64,000 nucleotides of DNA from Megasphaera_A sueciensis (GTDB lineage: Bacteria > Bacillota > Negativicutes > Veillonellales > Megasphaeraceae), in the NCBI RefSeq assembly GCF_050219315.1, contig NZ_CP116939.1:992001-1056000 (forward strand), written 5' to 3'. Made by a program: the position numbers and the translations under genes. Below the pieces are notes generated by a model that had not been told where the DNA came from, searched no databases, and saw only the letters and a list, made by a program, of their open reading frames with translations. Of the stretch, positions 1-8,262 are shown one piece after another (position 1 is the stretch's first letter; every line of letters starts with the position of its first letter).

Positions 1-1866
1 CCGTATAAGCCGAAAAAACGCACGAAGGCCTCCATAGCCCGTGATGCCGGACTGGAACCCCTGGCCGCACTGCTAATGGAACAAAAACCGGCAGGACCTC
101 CGGCCGAATCACTGGCTGTTCCATTTCTCAGCGAAGAAATACCGACCGTTGAAGACGCCCTTCAAGGTGCCGGCTATATTATTGCCGAACATCTATCCGA
201 ATCGACGGAGTTCCGGCGCTACCTCCGCTCCGCTCTTTGGAAATCAGCAAAGCTGGAATGTACGCTGCTGGTCGAAGAACAAGATGCACAAGCAATGCTT
301 ACCTATAAGGACTTCAGCGAAAGTATCCGTCATCTCCCCAGCCACCGCATTCTAGCTATCAACCGCGGCGAAGCGCAGAAAGTATTAAAAGTCACACTGA
401 CGGCTGCTGATGATACCTATATTCAGCATTTGAGCAGTCTGCTAGTCCAGCAGCACTCCCCCTATGCAGCACTTCTGGAAGCTGCCGCCGCAGACAGTTA
501 CAAGCGCACTATTTTTCCACAGATGGAACGGGAAATACGCAATGAATTAACGGAACGTGCAGAAAAACAAGCCATCACCGTTTTTGCCGAAAATCTGCGC
601 CAGCTGCTTCTGCAGCCTCCGTTTACAGGCCAAACCATCTTGGGCATGGATCCGGGATACCGTACCGGCTGCAAATGTGCCGTCATTGATTCCTGCGGTC
701 ATGTAGCGGATTATGGTACTTACTATTTGACCAGCTCGCAAAAACAGCGGGAAGAAAGTGCCGCGGCCCTCAGCGCCTTGATACAGCAGCATCACGTTAC
801 GCTCATTTCCATTGGCAACGGCACGGCATCCTATGAAACAGAACAATTTATTTCCTCGCTGATACGAGACAACGGTTTATCCTGCCGCTATTGCATTGCC
901 AATGAAGCCGGCGCCTCCGTATATTCTGCCTCCGATCTGGCCCGTGAAGAATTACCGGAACTTGATGTTTCCATACGCGGTGCCGTATCGATTGCCCGGC
1001 GCATCCAAGACCCGCTGGCAGAATTAGTAAAAATAGATCCCAAATCAATCGGCGTCGGCCAGTACCAACACGACGTCAATCAAAAACGACTGTCGGCAAC
1101 CTTGGATGACGTCGTCGAATCTGTCGTAAACTATGTAGGCGTCGATTTAAACACAGCCTCTCCCGCTCTGCTGCGGCACATTTCCGGACTTACGGCAAGC
1201 ACGGCAGGAAATATCGTTGCCTACCGAAATGAAAATGGTCCGTTTCACGATCGCCGGGAACTGCTTAACGTCAATCGCCTGGGCCCTGCCGCCTTTACCC
1301 AGTGTGCCGGGTTCCTTCGTATCAAAAACAGCAGCAATCCCCTGGATAATACCTCCGTTCACCCCGAATCCTATCCGCTGGCTGAAGAAATTATCAAGAT
1401 ATATGATTTTACTATGCAGGATTTAGAAAATGAAGAAAAGCTTCGGCTCCTGCAAAGCAAATTACAAATGAATGCTGCCCCAAAATTAGCGGCTAAATTA
1501 CAAGCCGGCATTCCTACGATCCGGGATATATTAGAAGAATTGCGCAAGCCCGGCCGTGATATACGCGACGGTTTCCCACAACCTTTGACACGCAAACATG
1601 TCGTTTCCTTGGACGAGCTGCCAGTCGGTACCATCGTACGCGGTACCGTGCATAATGTAGTCGATTTTGGAGCTTTCGTCGATATCGGACTCAAAACACC
1701 CGGTTTGATCCATCGTTCCGAATTGAGTTCCCATTCCTTTAAGCATCCGCTGGATATCATCCACGTGGGAGATATCATCGACGCCGTCATTATTTCAGTT
1801 GATGCCGGGCGCAGCCGTATCGGTCTTTCGATTAAACAATTAGGAATGAACAAACCACAAAAATAA
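1..1866 (+). CDS. tex: Tex-family RNA-binding transcription accessory protein (5' truncated)
   Basis: The reading frame is open from base 1, so the N-terminal part lies outside the window. Visible in order: the Tex central helical region; a YqgF/RNase H-like domain at about nt 640-900 (begins ILGMDPGYRTG); a helix-hairpin-helix segment at about nt 1125-1330 (NYVGVDLNTAS, then NVNRLGPA); and a C-terminal S1 RNA-binding domain at about nt 1620-1840 (GTIVRGTVHNVVDFGAFVDIG). This is the standard Tex order. Tex proteins bind nucleic acid and act with RNA polymerase in the cytoplasm; the exact role in this organism is unknown. The gene ends at a hairpin shared with the convergent lipoprotein gene. 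Identification is firm; only the start is missing. Confidence 0.95.
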   Translation, partial: PYKPKKRTKASIARDAGLEPLAALLMEQKPAGPPAESLAVPFLSEEIPTVEDALQGAGYIIAEHLSESTEFRRYLRSALWKSAKLECTLLVEEQDAQAMLTYKDFSESIRHLPSHRILAINRGEAQKVLKVTLTAADDTYIQHLSSLLVQQHSPYAALLEAAAADSYKRTIFPQMEREIRNELTERAEKQAITVFAENLRQLLLQPPFTGQTILGMDPGYRTGCKCAVIDSCGHVADYGTYYLTSSQKQREESAAALSALIQQHHVTLISIGNGTASYETEQFISSLIRDNGLSCRYCIANEAGASVYSASDLAREELPELDVSIRGAVSIARRIQDPLAELVKIDPKSIGVGQYQHDVNQKRLSATLDDVVESVVNYVGVDLNTASPALLRHISGLTASTAGNIVAYRNENGPFHDRRELLNVNRLGPAAFTQCAGFLRIKNSSNPLDNTSVHPESYPLAEEIIKIYDFTMQDLENEEKLRLLQSKLQMNAAPKLAAKLQAGIPTIRDILEELRKPGRDIRDGFPQPLTRKHVVSLDELPVGTIVRGTVHNVVDFGAFVDIGLKTPGLIHRSELSSHSFKHPLDIIHVGDIIDAVIISVDAGRSRIGLSIKQLGMNKPQK

Positions 1867-1867
1867 A

Positions 1868-1913
1868 AGATATTAAAAAATGCTGCTCCTATGGAACAGC
1901 ATTTTTAATATCT
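1868..1913. terminator. Bidirectional terminator between tex and the lipoprotein gene
   Basis: A near-perfect inverted repeat (arms AGATATTAAAAAATGCTG and its complement, with one base bulged) lies exactly between two convergent stop codons. A/T-rich arms on both sides give a U-run for either strand. Confidence 0.8.
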
Positions 1914-2459
1914 CTATTTACTTAAATTCGGTGTGCAGTCCACCGTAACGTTGGTATATGCGGTTCCTTCCATATGCTGCATAATGGTATAATTCCCTTT
2001 TGTTTCCGGAATAGCCGCCGCCAATAGATCGCTATGCCATTTTTGCACGACCATTTTGGAATCCCCCGTTTTTTTACTGCTTTCAGAAAGCTTCTTGCCA
2101 TCTTTAGGAACCATTGTTTCGGGCAAGGGATTCTTGCCATCTTTAGAAGCAAACGTTATCGTAATAGCCTTATCCCCATCAAAAATGGTTTTATAGGCCC
2201 CATTATTAAACAATCTGATCGTATCCCCTTGTGCTGTCGGACTGCCCCATTCCGCAGTCCACGCCGTACGTGTATCTCCTAAACCGGGAAGTTCGCAAAC
2301 TACAGCTTGCCGCGCAGCAGTTTTAGATGATTGCGTATTCTTTGTATCCTGCTGCCCCTGCTGCGTCGAATTCTTCTGCGTCGCCGTAGAACCCATATCA
2401 CATCCGGCTATTAAAAACATAGTCAAGACAGCCATTAGTATTGCTACTGTTCTTTTCAT
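1914..2459 (-). CDS. Putative small lipoprotein, unknown function
   Basis: A 181-aa protein with a classic lipoprotein signal: basic start MKR, hydrophobic core, and lipobox IAGC with the lipidated Cys at residue 20. A Ser/Thr/Gln-rich linker (about 21-50) follows, then a compact domain containing two Lys/Asp/Gly-rich stretches (KDGKNPLPE, KDGKKLSES). No family is recognised. It is probably anchored at a membrane surface after signal peptidase II processing. It is monocistronic: a terminator lies downstream and the divergent hemolysin III gene upstream. That it is a lipoprotein is clear; its function is not. Confidence 0.75.
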   Translation of the reverse strand: MKRTVAILMAVLTMFLIAGCDMGSTATQKNSTQQGQQDTKNTQSSKTAARQAVVCELPGLGDTRTAWTAEWGSPTAQGDTIRLFNNGAYKTIFDGDKAITITFASKDGKNPLPETMVPKDGKKLSESSKKTGDSKMVVQKWHSDLLAAAIPETKGNYTIMQHMEGTAYTNVTVDCTPNLSK

Positions 2460-2690
2460 GAAATTGCCTCCTTAGTTTAACCTTGTCGATCCTAGTTTTA
2501 TTATACTGAATTTCGCAGGGAATGAAAAGCAATAATCCTGTAAATCAATTTTATTTCCCTGTCATTGTAAAATCATCGGCTCAAACATGACGATTTAGAC
2601 AATAAGGTATATAATAAAGTCCGGAAGAAAAAAAGCTTCTGCTGTATCTTCTAGGATATGGAAAGCAGAAAGAGAAAGGAAGTAACTATC

Positions 2691-3350
2691 ATGACTCTTC
2701 AATCAAAAAAATGGATAGAAGAAATTGCAAACGCAGTAACCCATGGCATCGGTACCGTGTTGTCCATCCTGGCTCTCGTTATTATGCTGTATATGACATT
2801 GGTTCATCATGAAGGAACCTGGCATGTACTTTCTGTTACCGTATATGGTGCTTCTTTAATCCTCTTATATTTAATGAGTACCTTGTACCACAGCTTTTTT
2901 AAACTGCCAAAGGTTTCCTATATTTTCAAAATACTGGATCATTCTGCAATTTATATACTAATTGCCGGTTCCTATACACCCTTTTTATGGATCACGCTCC
3001 GCCATTCCTCCGGCTTGGCCATCTCGGCCGTGATTTGGCTGCTTGCTGCACTGGGTATCGTATGGCAGTGCTTTAATGTACATAGATTTCATATTGTATC
3101 TACTCTTTGCTATATCGCAATGGGATGGATATCCGTCCTATTGCTGCCGCAGCTGATAGAATATCTGTCATGGAACGCTATCATGTGGCTCATCGCCGGA
3201 GGTATTTGTTATACCGTAGGTGCGATTTTCTATCTTTGGAAAAAGCTGCCGTTCCAGCATGCCATTTGGCATATGTTTGTCTTAGCCGGCAGCGCCACTC
3301 ATTTCTACTGTATTTTCTTTTTTGTTCTTCCTTTATCGGAAGTCTTCTGA
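2691..3350 (+). CDS. Hemolysin III / PAQR-family membrane protein
   Basis: A 219-aa integral membrane protein with about seven hydrophobic segments and family hallmarks: an early N-terminal THG motif (AVTHGIGT), ST.YHS after TM2 (MSTLYHSFF), DHSAIY (LDHSAIYILIAGSYTP), and a C-terminal H..FHxxVLxGSxxHF-like segment (HMFVLAGSATHFY). The conserved Ser/Asp/His residues are the presumed metal site of PAQR-fold hydrolases. An in-frame ATG at 2658 lacks a proper ribosome site; the ATG at 2691 has AAGGAAG 8 nt upstream, so it is chosen. The hemolysin name is historical and no toxin role is implied. Monocistronic, followed by a strong hairpin. Confidence 0.9.
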   Translation: MTLQSKKWIEEIANAVTHGIGTVLSILALVIMLYMTLVHHEGTWHVLSVTVYGASLILLYLMSTLYHSFFKLPKVSYIFKILDHSAIYILIAGSYTPFLWITLRHSSGLAISAVIWLLAALGIVWQCFNVHRFHIVSTLCYIAMGWISVLLLPQLIEYLSWNAIMWLIAGGICYTVGAIFYLWKKLPFQHAIWHMFVLAGSATHFYCIFFFVLPLSEVF

Positions 3351-3379
3351 CAGCAGCTAAAAAACAAATATGCAGTCTC

Positions 3380-3419
3380 CCGCAGCAGCTTTATATCGCA
3401 AAATATAAAGCTGCTGCGG
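3380..3419 (+). terminator. Terminator after hemolysin III gene
   Basis: A 17-bp perfect stem (CCGCAGCAGCTTTATAT with its complement, about 6-nt loop) lies 30 nt after the stop. The downstream T-tract is interrupted, so efficiency is uncertain. Confidence 0.7.
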
Positions 3420-3504
3420 TCATCTGTCCTATCTTCTTTTTAAACTGTCCTGTCTTTTCCCATTTTATTTTTATGTTATAATCAACTCAAAGGAGATGAT
3501 TACC

Positions 3505-3774
3505 GTGAGTGAAAAAATGATTGGAATGACAAAAAAAGAAGTGTTTGAAACCATGCGGCACCTGGATAACAGAAAATATCATACGCTGTTCAATGCATTA
3601 TATTTTGATACGATCCGCCATTTACACTCCCAAACAACGAAAGATGTATTAGCATCACTTGAAATATTTTCCGCTGTATACACGGAAAATATCTTATATC
3701 CTTTTGTTTCCGATTTAATAGAAACCAACAATAAAAAAATAACAGAAGACATAAAACAGCTATTCGCTAAATAA
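3505..3774 (+). CDS. Small hypothetical protein (89 aa)
   Basis: A small cytoplasmic, probably all-helical protein with no recognised family. An ATG at 3496 overlaps the Shine-Dalgarno AAGGAGA (3490-3496), so that site must serve the in-frame GTG at 3505, 8 nt downstream; the start is therefore GTG. It begins SEKMIGMTKKEVFETMRHLDN and ends in a Lys-rich helix (ETNNKKITEDIKQLFAK). No membrane segment or metal-binding motif is seen. It precedes the folT-like gene by about 95 nt and might be cotranscribed with it. The excellent ribosome site supports a real gene. Confidence 0.65.
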   Translation: MSEKMIGMTKKEVFETMRHLDNRKYHTLFNALYFDTIRHLHSQTTKDVLASLEIFSAVYTENILYPFVSDLIETNNKKITEDIKQLFAK

Positions 3775-3868
3775 ACGGCAGTCTCCTGTAAAAATATAAA
3801 AATCCCCCGCGCCCCAAAATGCAATATAGGAAACGCATTGCAAAATAAGAAAGGATGACCGCTTTCGT

Positions 3869-4381
3869 ATGTCAAATGATTCAGCCCGTACCATTGTATA
3901 TGCAGGAATATGTATTGCCCTAACCGTTATTTTTTCCTATGTATTTGCCATACGAACAACCTTTGTTCATATTACATTTGGCTTTCTCCCTATCTCGTTA
4001 TACGCCATGCGGTTCGGACCGAGACAAGCCGGAATCGTAGCTGCCACGGCAGATGTTATCGGAACCGGCGTATTAGGTCTCAGTATATTTTTCCCTGGTT
4101 TTATCCTATCCGGATTTTTGACAGGCTGGATATTCGGATATTTCTTATATCAAAAAAAAATTACGATCCGTCAAGTCGTTCTCCCGTTTCTGCTTATTAC
4201 CCTCTGCATTCATTTAGGACTAAACACGCTATGGCTTACGTTCTTTTACGGCAAGGCTGTTTCAGCTATCTTTTTAAACCGGCTGATCAAGAACATCCTC
4301 TGCTTCCCTATGGAAATTTCGCTGTTTTTTATGGCATACAAGTCCATATATAATTTACTGCCAACCTGGCAAAAAAATTGA
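3869..4381 (+). CDS. folT: ECF transporter S component, folate family (FolT-like)
   Basis: A 170-aa membrane protein with about six transmembrane segments, the size and layout of ECF substrate-binding (S) components. Features resembling the folate-specific group are an N-terminal TM1 (IVYAGICIALTVIFSYVFAI), HITFGFLPISLYAM in TM2, and PGFILSGFLTGWIFGYF before the cytoplasmic loop. S components capture a vitamin outside the membrane and pair with a shared EcfT/EcfA/EcfA' module, which is not encoded here, so this is a group II (solitary) S component. Assignment to folate rather than another vitamin rests on similarity by eye. The start has AGAAAGGATG about 10 nt upstream. No known folate riboswitch was recognised in the leader. 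Confidence 0.75.
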   Translation: MSNDSARTIVYAGICIALTVIFSYVFAIRTTFVHITFGFLPISLYAMRFGPRQAGIVAATADVIGTGVLGLSIFFPGFILSGFLTGWIFGYFLYQKKITIRQVVLPFLLITLCIHLGLNTLWLTFFYGKAVSAIFLNRLIKNILCFPMEISLFFMAYKSIYNLLPTWQKN

Positions 4382-4530
4382 ATATGGCTAAAAAAAATCT
4401 TATAATACTTGATGATGTGCAGTTGCAGTTTATTGTATCAAAATAACAAATAAAAGGAATCTTTTTTGGGCAAATACGTAATTCGTTTCCTATAAATTCC
4501 TAATGTATACCGATAGAATCCCCAGAATAA

Positions 4531-4574
4531 ACAAAAACGTCTTGTATATCCCACGATGTACAAAATGTTTTTGT
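4531..4574 (+). terminator. Hairpin downstream of folT (probable terminator)
   Basis: The arms ACAAAAACGTCTTGTA and TACAAAATGTTTTTGT pair over 14 of 16 positions, with T-rich sequence in the 3' arm. It sits 150 nt past the folT stop. The rest of 4382-4643 is AT-rich and shows no gene. Confidence 0.5.
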
Positions 4575-4643
4575 CTATTCAATTATCTTAATATTCTTAC
4601 AATTTTTACTGCAGATAGTTATAACGTATTTAGAAAAGAAAGG

Positions 4644-4668
4644 AGGTAATATCGAAACTGCTGCCGGC
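4644..4668. repeat. Left copy of 25-bp target-site duplication
   Basis: The 25 bases immediately left of the insertion sequence (begin AGGTAATATCG, end CTGCCGGC) are repeated exactly at 5731-5755. The copy is preceded by AAAGG, so a ribosome-site-like AAAGGAGG spans the boundary. Confidence 0.9.
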
Positions 4669-4705
4669 TGTAGGTTTACCATAGATATGTTACAAAAACA
4701 GAAAA

Positions 4706-4791
4706 GAGAGAGCACCATTTTGTGTTATGCTTAAGTTGTCTATACCAAACCACAACAGAAAGGGTGCTCTCTCATGAACAGCATAACACAA
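4706..4791 (+). promoter_or_regulatory. Interleaved complementary repeats around the transposase start
   Basis: Two perfect 11-bp complementary pairs cross each other: A (4706-4716, GAGAGAGCACC) pairs with A' (4763-4773), and B (4720-4730, TTGTGTTATGC) pairs with B' (4781-4791). The order A-B-A'-B' places the start codon (4774) between A' and B'. In RNA this gives either an H-type pseudoknot or two mutually exclusive hairpins that would affect initiation; in DNA they could be transposase sites. Confidence 0.6.
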
Positions 4792-5709
4792 GATGTAAAG
4801 TATCGTCTATCTATTCTTTCTTACGCCAGAAAATATGGTGTGACTATTGCTGCTATAAAATATCGTACGAATCGCCAGTTTATCTATCGCTTGCAATGGC
4901 GCTATGATGGGACCCCGGCATCGTTACAGCCCCGATCCAGACGCCCTCACCATCATCCCAATCAGCACACGTCTCAAGAGATAACGTTTATTCAGAATAT
5001 GCGACGACGAAATCCGCATGCCGGGCTGGTCGTGTTTTGGATCAAGCTAAGAAAACGGGGATATACACGATCCATCACTGGCCTATATCGCTGTTTAAAG
5101 CGTATCGGACTCACACGGGAATCCGTACCGAACCCAAAGTACATCCCCAAGCCCTATCAACAAGCACTGTTCCCTGGAGAAAAAGTGCAGGTAGATGTCA
5201 AAGTAGTTCCTTCTGCTTGCATCGTGGGGCAGGCACATGCGCTGGGTGAAAGAATGTACCAATACACGGCTATCGATGAATGTACGCGCGTTCGGTATTT
5301 GGAAGCATTCCAAGAACAGAGCACCTATTCTTCCACGATATTTCTCCAACACTTGGTACGAAGATTCTCGTTTCCCATTTGTAAAATCCAAACCGACAAT
5401 GGCTTTGAATTCACCAACCGATTTGGTCGAAGTAAGACAGCGGAACTCACGCTGTTTGAACGACAATTGGCAGCCTATCACATTATCCATCAAAAAATAC
5501 GGCCGTATACGCCGCGGCATAACGGAAAGGTAGAGCGCTCTCATCGAAAAGACAACGAGTACTTCTATGCGGAGCATCGTTTTTATTCTTTTGCAGATTT
5601 CAAAAAACAGTTAGCAGTACGTAGTAGAGAATACAATAATTTTCCTATGCGTCCTCTGGCTTGGAAATCTCCTAACGAAGTCCTTCGTTCTTTTCTTGCT
5701 ACTGTGTAA
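4774..5709 (+). CDS. DDE integrase-type transposase
   Basis: A 311-aa transposase. The N-terminal part is a helix-turn-helix (about 1-60, KYGVTIAAIKYRTNRQFIYRL), followed by an integrase catalytic core with first Asp in EKVQVDVKVV, second Asp in IQTDNGFEF, and Glu in HNGKVERSHRKD. The C-terminal YNNFPMRPLAWKSP motif is typical of IS481-like enzymes. All three acidic residues are present and the frame is intact, so the enzyme is probably active. The start has AGAAAGGG 9 nt upstream, partly buried in the repeats around the start codon. Family placement between IS481 and IS1202-like is uncertain; the DDE assignment is firm. Confidence 0.93.
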   Translation: MNSITQDVKYRLSILSYARKYGVTIAAIKYRTNRQFIYRLQWRYDGTPASLQPRSRRPHHHPNQHTSQEITFIQNMRRRNPHAGLVVFWIKLRKRGYTRSITGLYRCLKRIGLTRESVPNPKYIPKPYQQALFPGEKVQVDVKVVPSACIVGQAHALGERMYQYTAIDECTRVRYLEAFQEQSTYSSTIFLQHLVRRFSFPICKIQTDNGFEFTNRFGRSKTAELTLFERQLAAYHIIHQKIRPYTPRHNGKVERSHRKDNEYFYAEHRFYSFADFKKQLAVRSREYNNFPMRPLAWKSPNEVLRSFLATV

Positions 5710-5730
5710 CATATGTTTGACAAACCTACA

Positions 5731-5755
5731 AGGTAATATCGAAACTGCTGCCGGC
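5731..5755. repeat. Right copy of 25-bp target-site duplication
   Basis: Identical to 4644-4668. Removing the element and one copy restores a continuous sequence downstream of folT. Confidence 0.9.
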
Positions 5756-5797
5756 ACCCTTGTTTCCATAAGAAAAATAATGTATCATATGCTAACC

Positions 5798-5841
5798 GGT
5801 CTGGCAGAAAAATATTACAGACCGATTTTTTTCTGCCAGAC
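5798..5841 (+). terminator. Two overlapping hairpins, one terminator-like
   Basis: GGTCTG (5798-5803) pairs with CAGACC (5818-5823) and is followed by a T7 run, like an intrinsic terminator. A competing perfect 14-bp stem pairs 5799-5812 (GTCTGGCAGAAAAA) with 5828-5841. The two cannot form together. Before the IS landed, this may have been the end of the upstream unit. Confidence 0.5.
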
Positions 5842-6051
5842 AAACATTTACTATATACCCTGCCGCATTTTTTATGAACAACATAGTATCAACATCTAGC
5901 ACGTATTCTGTCTTTCAATTTATATAAAAATGTTATAAGAAAATGAAATTCATGTTTTTTTTGCAACAATCCACAAAACAACTTAAATTTAATATAAAAT
6001 AACAAGATACACTTTACAAAATAATTAATTTATATTAATATACTTATGTTA

Positions 6052-6324
6052 CTATAATTTTGTGCAAATAATCAACATGCATTTTATCGGAAAGAAGAAG
6101 CACTGTTATGATCAGTGCTACGGAGTATTACATATTACTTGCTAGATAGTCATATATAAGAAAATTTATTTTTTCGAAGGACCATCAACGTGTATATTGC
6201 TGCTTACTAACTTCTTTTCAGATATCTGAAAAGAAGTTTTTTTATATATTATACATTTGCTGCCATATTCTTTATATTGCTTTTTATTTTAATTTTCTGA
6301 CAGCAATCACATGGGAGGGGTATT
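6052..6324 (+). promoter_or_regulatory. Leader region of the APC permease gene
   Basis: Bases 5842-6324 hold no gene. A TATAAT -10 (about 6053-6058) could start a ~260-nt leader containing a 7-bp hairpin (AGCACTG...CAGTGCT, about 6099-6120) and the terminator at 6209-6243, upstream of the permease ribosome site. This is the layout of an attenuated leader; no known riboswitch class was recognised. Confidence 0.4.
6209..6243 (+). terminator. Terminator-like palindrome in the permease leader
   Basis: A 30-bp perfect palindrome (half AACTTCTTTTCAGAT) is followed by a T-run, about 80 nt upstream of the permease start. With no gene immediately upstream, it either ends an untranslated transcript or attenuates the permease. 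Confidence 0.65.
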
Positions 6325-7785
6325 ATGACTAGAAAAATTTTCAGGACGAAAAGTATCAATGAATTTATTTCAGAGACGCAAAAAGAAGGTGGCATGAATA
6401 AAGTATTGGGGACCTTCGAGCTTACCATGTTGGGTATCGGCTGTATTATCGGCACGGGGATATTTGTCCTTACCGGAGTGGCAGCAGCAGATTATGCGGG
6501 ACCTGCTTTGATTATTTCTTTTATTATTGCTGCTATCGCCTGTGGCTGTGCCGCGTTATGCTATTCGGAATTTGCCGCCATGGTTCCTGTCGCCGGCAGT
6601 GCATATACCTATGGGTATATTGCTCTCGGTGAATTTTGGGCTTGGGTCATCGGCTGGGATCTGATTTTGGAATATGCATTTGCTATCGGTGCCGTTGCTA
6701 TCGGCTGGTCCGGTTATTTTGCCAATATCATGTCGAATATCGGTATAAATCTGCCCGCTATTTTGACAAATGCTCCTTATGCCGGCGGTATCGTCAATCT
6801 TCCGGCTATGCTGATCATTGCTCTGGTAACATGGATCAATATCATGGGTGTCCGTCAGAGTTCCTCTGTTAATAACGTCATTGTTGCCATTAAACTGGCC
6901 GTTGTTTTATTATTTATCGTACTGGGATTCAGTAATGTAAATCCTGACAACTGGCATCCGTTTATGCCTTACGGTTGGAACGGGGTACTGTCCGGAGCTT
7001 CTGTTATATTTTTTGCTTATATTGGTTTTGATGCTGTCTCTACGGCTGCAGAAGAAGTGAAAGATCCACAAAAGGATTTGCCGCGCGGCATCATCTTATC
7101 ATTAATTATTTGTACCGTTTTATATATTATCGTATCTGCTATTTTAACGGGTATGGTTCCGTATCTTGAATTTAAGGGCCAAGCAGCTCCGGTTGCGTTT
7201 GCATTACAGCAAGTAGGCTATCATTGGGGGGCTGCCATAATTTCTGTCGGTGCAATCTGTGGTTTGACCTCCGTGCTGCTGGTCATGCTATTTGGACAAA
7301 GCAGAATTTTGTTTGTTATGTCTCGTGATGGACTTCTTCCGGGTATTTTTGGCCATATTAATCAAAAATATAAAACCCCGGCCAGAAGCTCTTTGATTAT
7401 TGGTATTATTACTGCTATCGTTGCCGGCTTCCTGCCCATCGGCATCGTCGCTGAACTTACAAACATCGGCACACTCTGTGCATTTATGATCGTAGCCGCT
7501 GCCGTTATTGTATTGCGCAAAAAAGCGCCGGATCGTCCCAGAGCCTTCAAGTGTCCCTGGGTTCCCGTTGTACCGGCACTAGCTATTATTTTCTGCGGCA
7601 TATTGATTTGGATGCTGCCGGTCGTTACGCAAATTCGTTTTATTGTTTGGCTGATACTAGGATTAATTATCTATTTTGGTTATAGCTATGATCATAGCAT
7701 TATCTCCGGAGGACTCTTCAGCGGTTCTATGAAACCCTCGGATCAACACACTACTGCCGCTGATTCTCCTACTGCTAAGAAATAA
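6325..7785 (+). CDS. APC-superfamily amino acid permease (YfnA/CAT-like)
   Basis: A 486-aa protein with about 12 transmembrane segments. TM1 carries the APC substrate-binding loop (MLGIGCIIGTGIFVLTGVAA). The other hallmark is the TM6 region FFAYIGFDAVSTAAEEVKDP, which with the PQKDLPRGI loop marks the cationic amino acid transporter (CAT) branch. It should import an amino acid by proton coupling at the inner membrane; the substrate cannot be read from sequence. The ribosome site GGGAGGGG lies about 6 nt upstream of ATG. It is monocistronic: a terminator-bearing leader upstream and a strong terminator downstream. The C-terminus is a short hydrophilic tail. Confidence 0.9.
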   Translation: MTRKIFRTKSINEFISETQKEGGMNKVLGTFELTMLGIGCIIGTGIFVLTGVAAADYAGPALIISFIIAAIACGCAALCYSEFAAMVPVAGSAYTYGYIALGEFWAWVIGWDLILEYAFAIGAVAIGWSGYFANIMSNIGINLPAILTNAPYAGGIVNLPAMLIIALVTWINIMGVRQSSSVNNVIVAIKLAVVLLFIVLGFSNVNPDNWHPFMPYGWNGVLSGASVIFFAYIGFDAVSTAAEEVKDPQKDLPRGIILSLIICTVLYIIVSAILTGMVPYLEFKGQAAPVAFALQQVGYHWGAAIISVGAICGLTSVLLVMLFGQSRILFVMSRDGLLPGIFGHINQKYKTPARSSLIIGIITAIVAGFLPIGIVAELTNIGTLCAFMIVAAAVIVLRKKAPDRPRAFKCPWVPVVPALAIIFCGILIWMLPVVTQIRFIVWLILGLIIYFGYSYDHSIISGGLFSGSMKPSDQHTTAADSPTAKK

Positions 7786-7858
7786 GTAAGCTTATCCTGC
7801 GAGCATCTTATATGCAGCAGGCAGCAGTTTATGGAAGTTTATCTGCTTGCATATCCCG

Positions 7859-7923
7859 AACCGCACACATGGTCTTGAAACGATTTAGTTTCAGCCATGT
7901 GTGCGGTTTATTTTTTTTTTACA
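7859..7923 (+). terminator. Strong terminator after the permease
   Basis: A 14-bp perfect stem (AACCGCACACATGG with its complement, 7859-7872/7895-7908) is followed by a long T-tract. Confidence 0.9.
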
Positions 7924-8262
7924 AATTTTGTTTTTTTACAAAAAGATGGACATACGGGTATACTTCCGATACAATCAAAGAAACCGTATCTAAGGGAAAG
8001 ACTATATCACACTCCCTTAGAATCGACTGCAATCTCATATTTTTACTTTATTCCTCGAAATTAAGACAGGAGAATCAAAATTGTGAACAGCGAAATATCG
8101 TGCTGCACCCCACCCATCATTCCCGGTGTAGAGGATAGATCGTGTTAGGTGTCCATCGGCACAAACTGCAGGTACATAACGCAATTCGCAGCCTGCTCCG
8201 CAAGATGAATATCATGCAAAAAAAACAATTTTCTGCACACTGCATTCAAAAAGGAATCTCTC
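7924..8262 (+). other. Intergenic region, no convincing gene
   Basis: It holds an 8-bp hairpin (CTAAGGGA...TCCCTTAG, 7990-8020) and a GC-richer stretch (8083-8220) that reads through only with an in-frame stop. The latter could be a gene remnant, but no family is recognised. It probably contains the promoter for the next gene. Confidence 0.3.

Larger units (their letters stand above)
4669..5730 (+). mobile_element. Complete insertion sequence, IS481/IS1202-like (1062 bp)
   Basis: The ends are imperfect 26-bp inverted repeats: left begins TGTAGGTTT and closes ATATGTTACA (4669-4694); right is the matching complement (5705-5730). It contains one DDE transposase gene whose stop codon lies inside the right repeat. 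A perfect 25-bp direct repeat flanks it. Such a long duplication is unusual for classical IS481 members but is known from the IS1202-like group (established knowledge, from memory), so that group is the better guess. It looks complete and recently inserted. Confidence 0.85.

Noticed and set aside
2658..2690. Upstream ATG for the hemolysin III gene
   Set aside because: No ribosome site, whereas the ATG at 2691 has a well-placed AAGGAAG.
3775..3868. Possible tetrahydrofolate riboswitch upstream of folT
   Set aside because: The gap is short and none of the conserved core segments of THF-I or THF-II could be found.
4590..4668. Possible dif (XerCD) site next to the insertion sequence
   Set aside because: No 11-6-11 arrangement close to the Firmicutes dif consensus was found; the AT-rich matches are weak.
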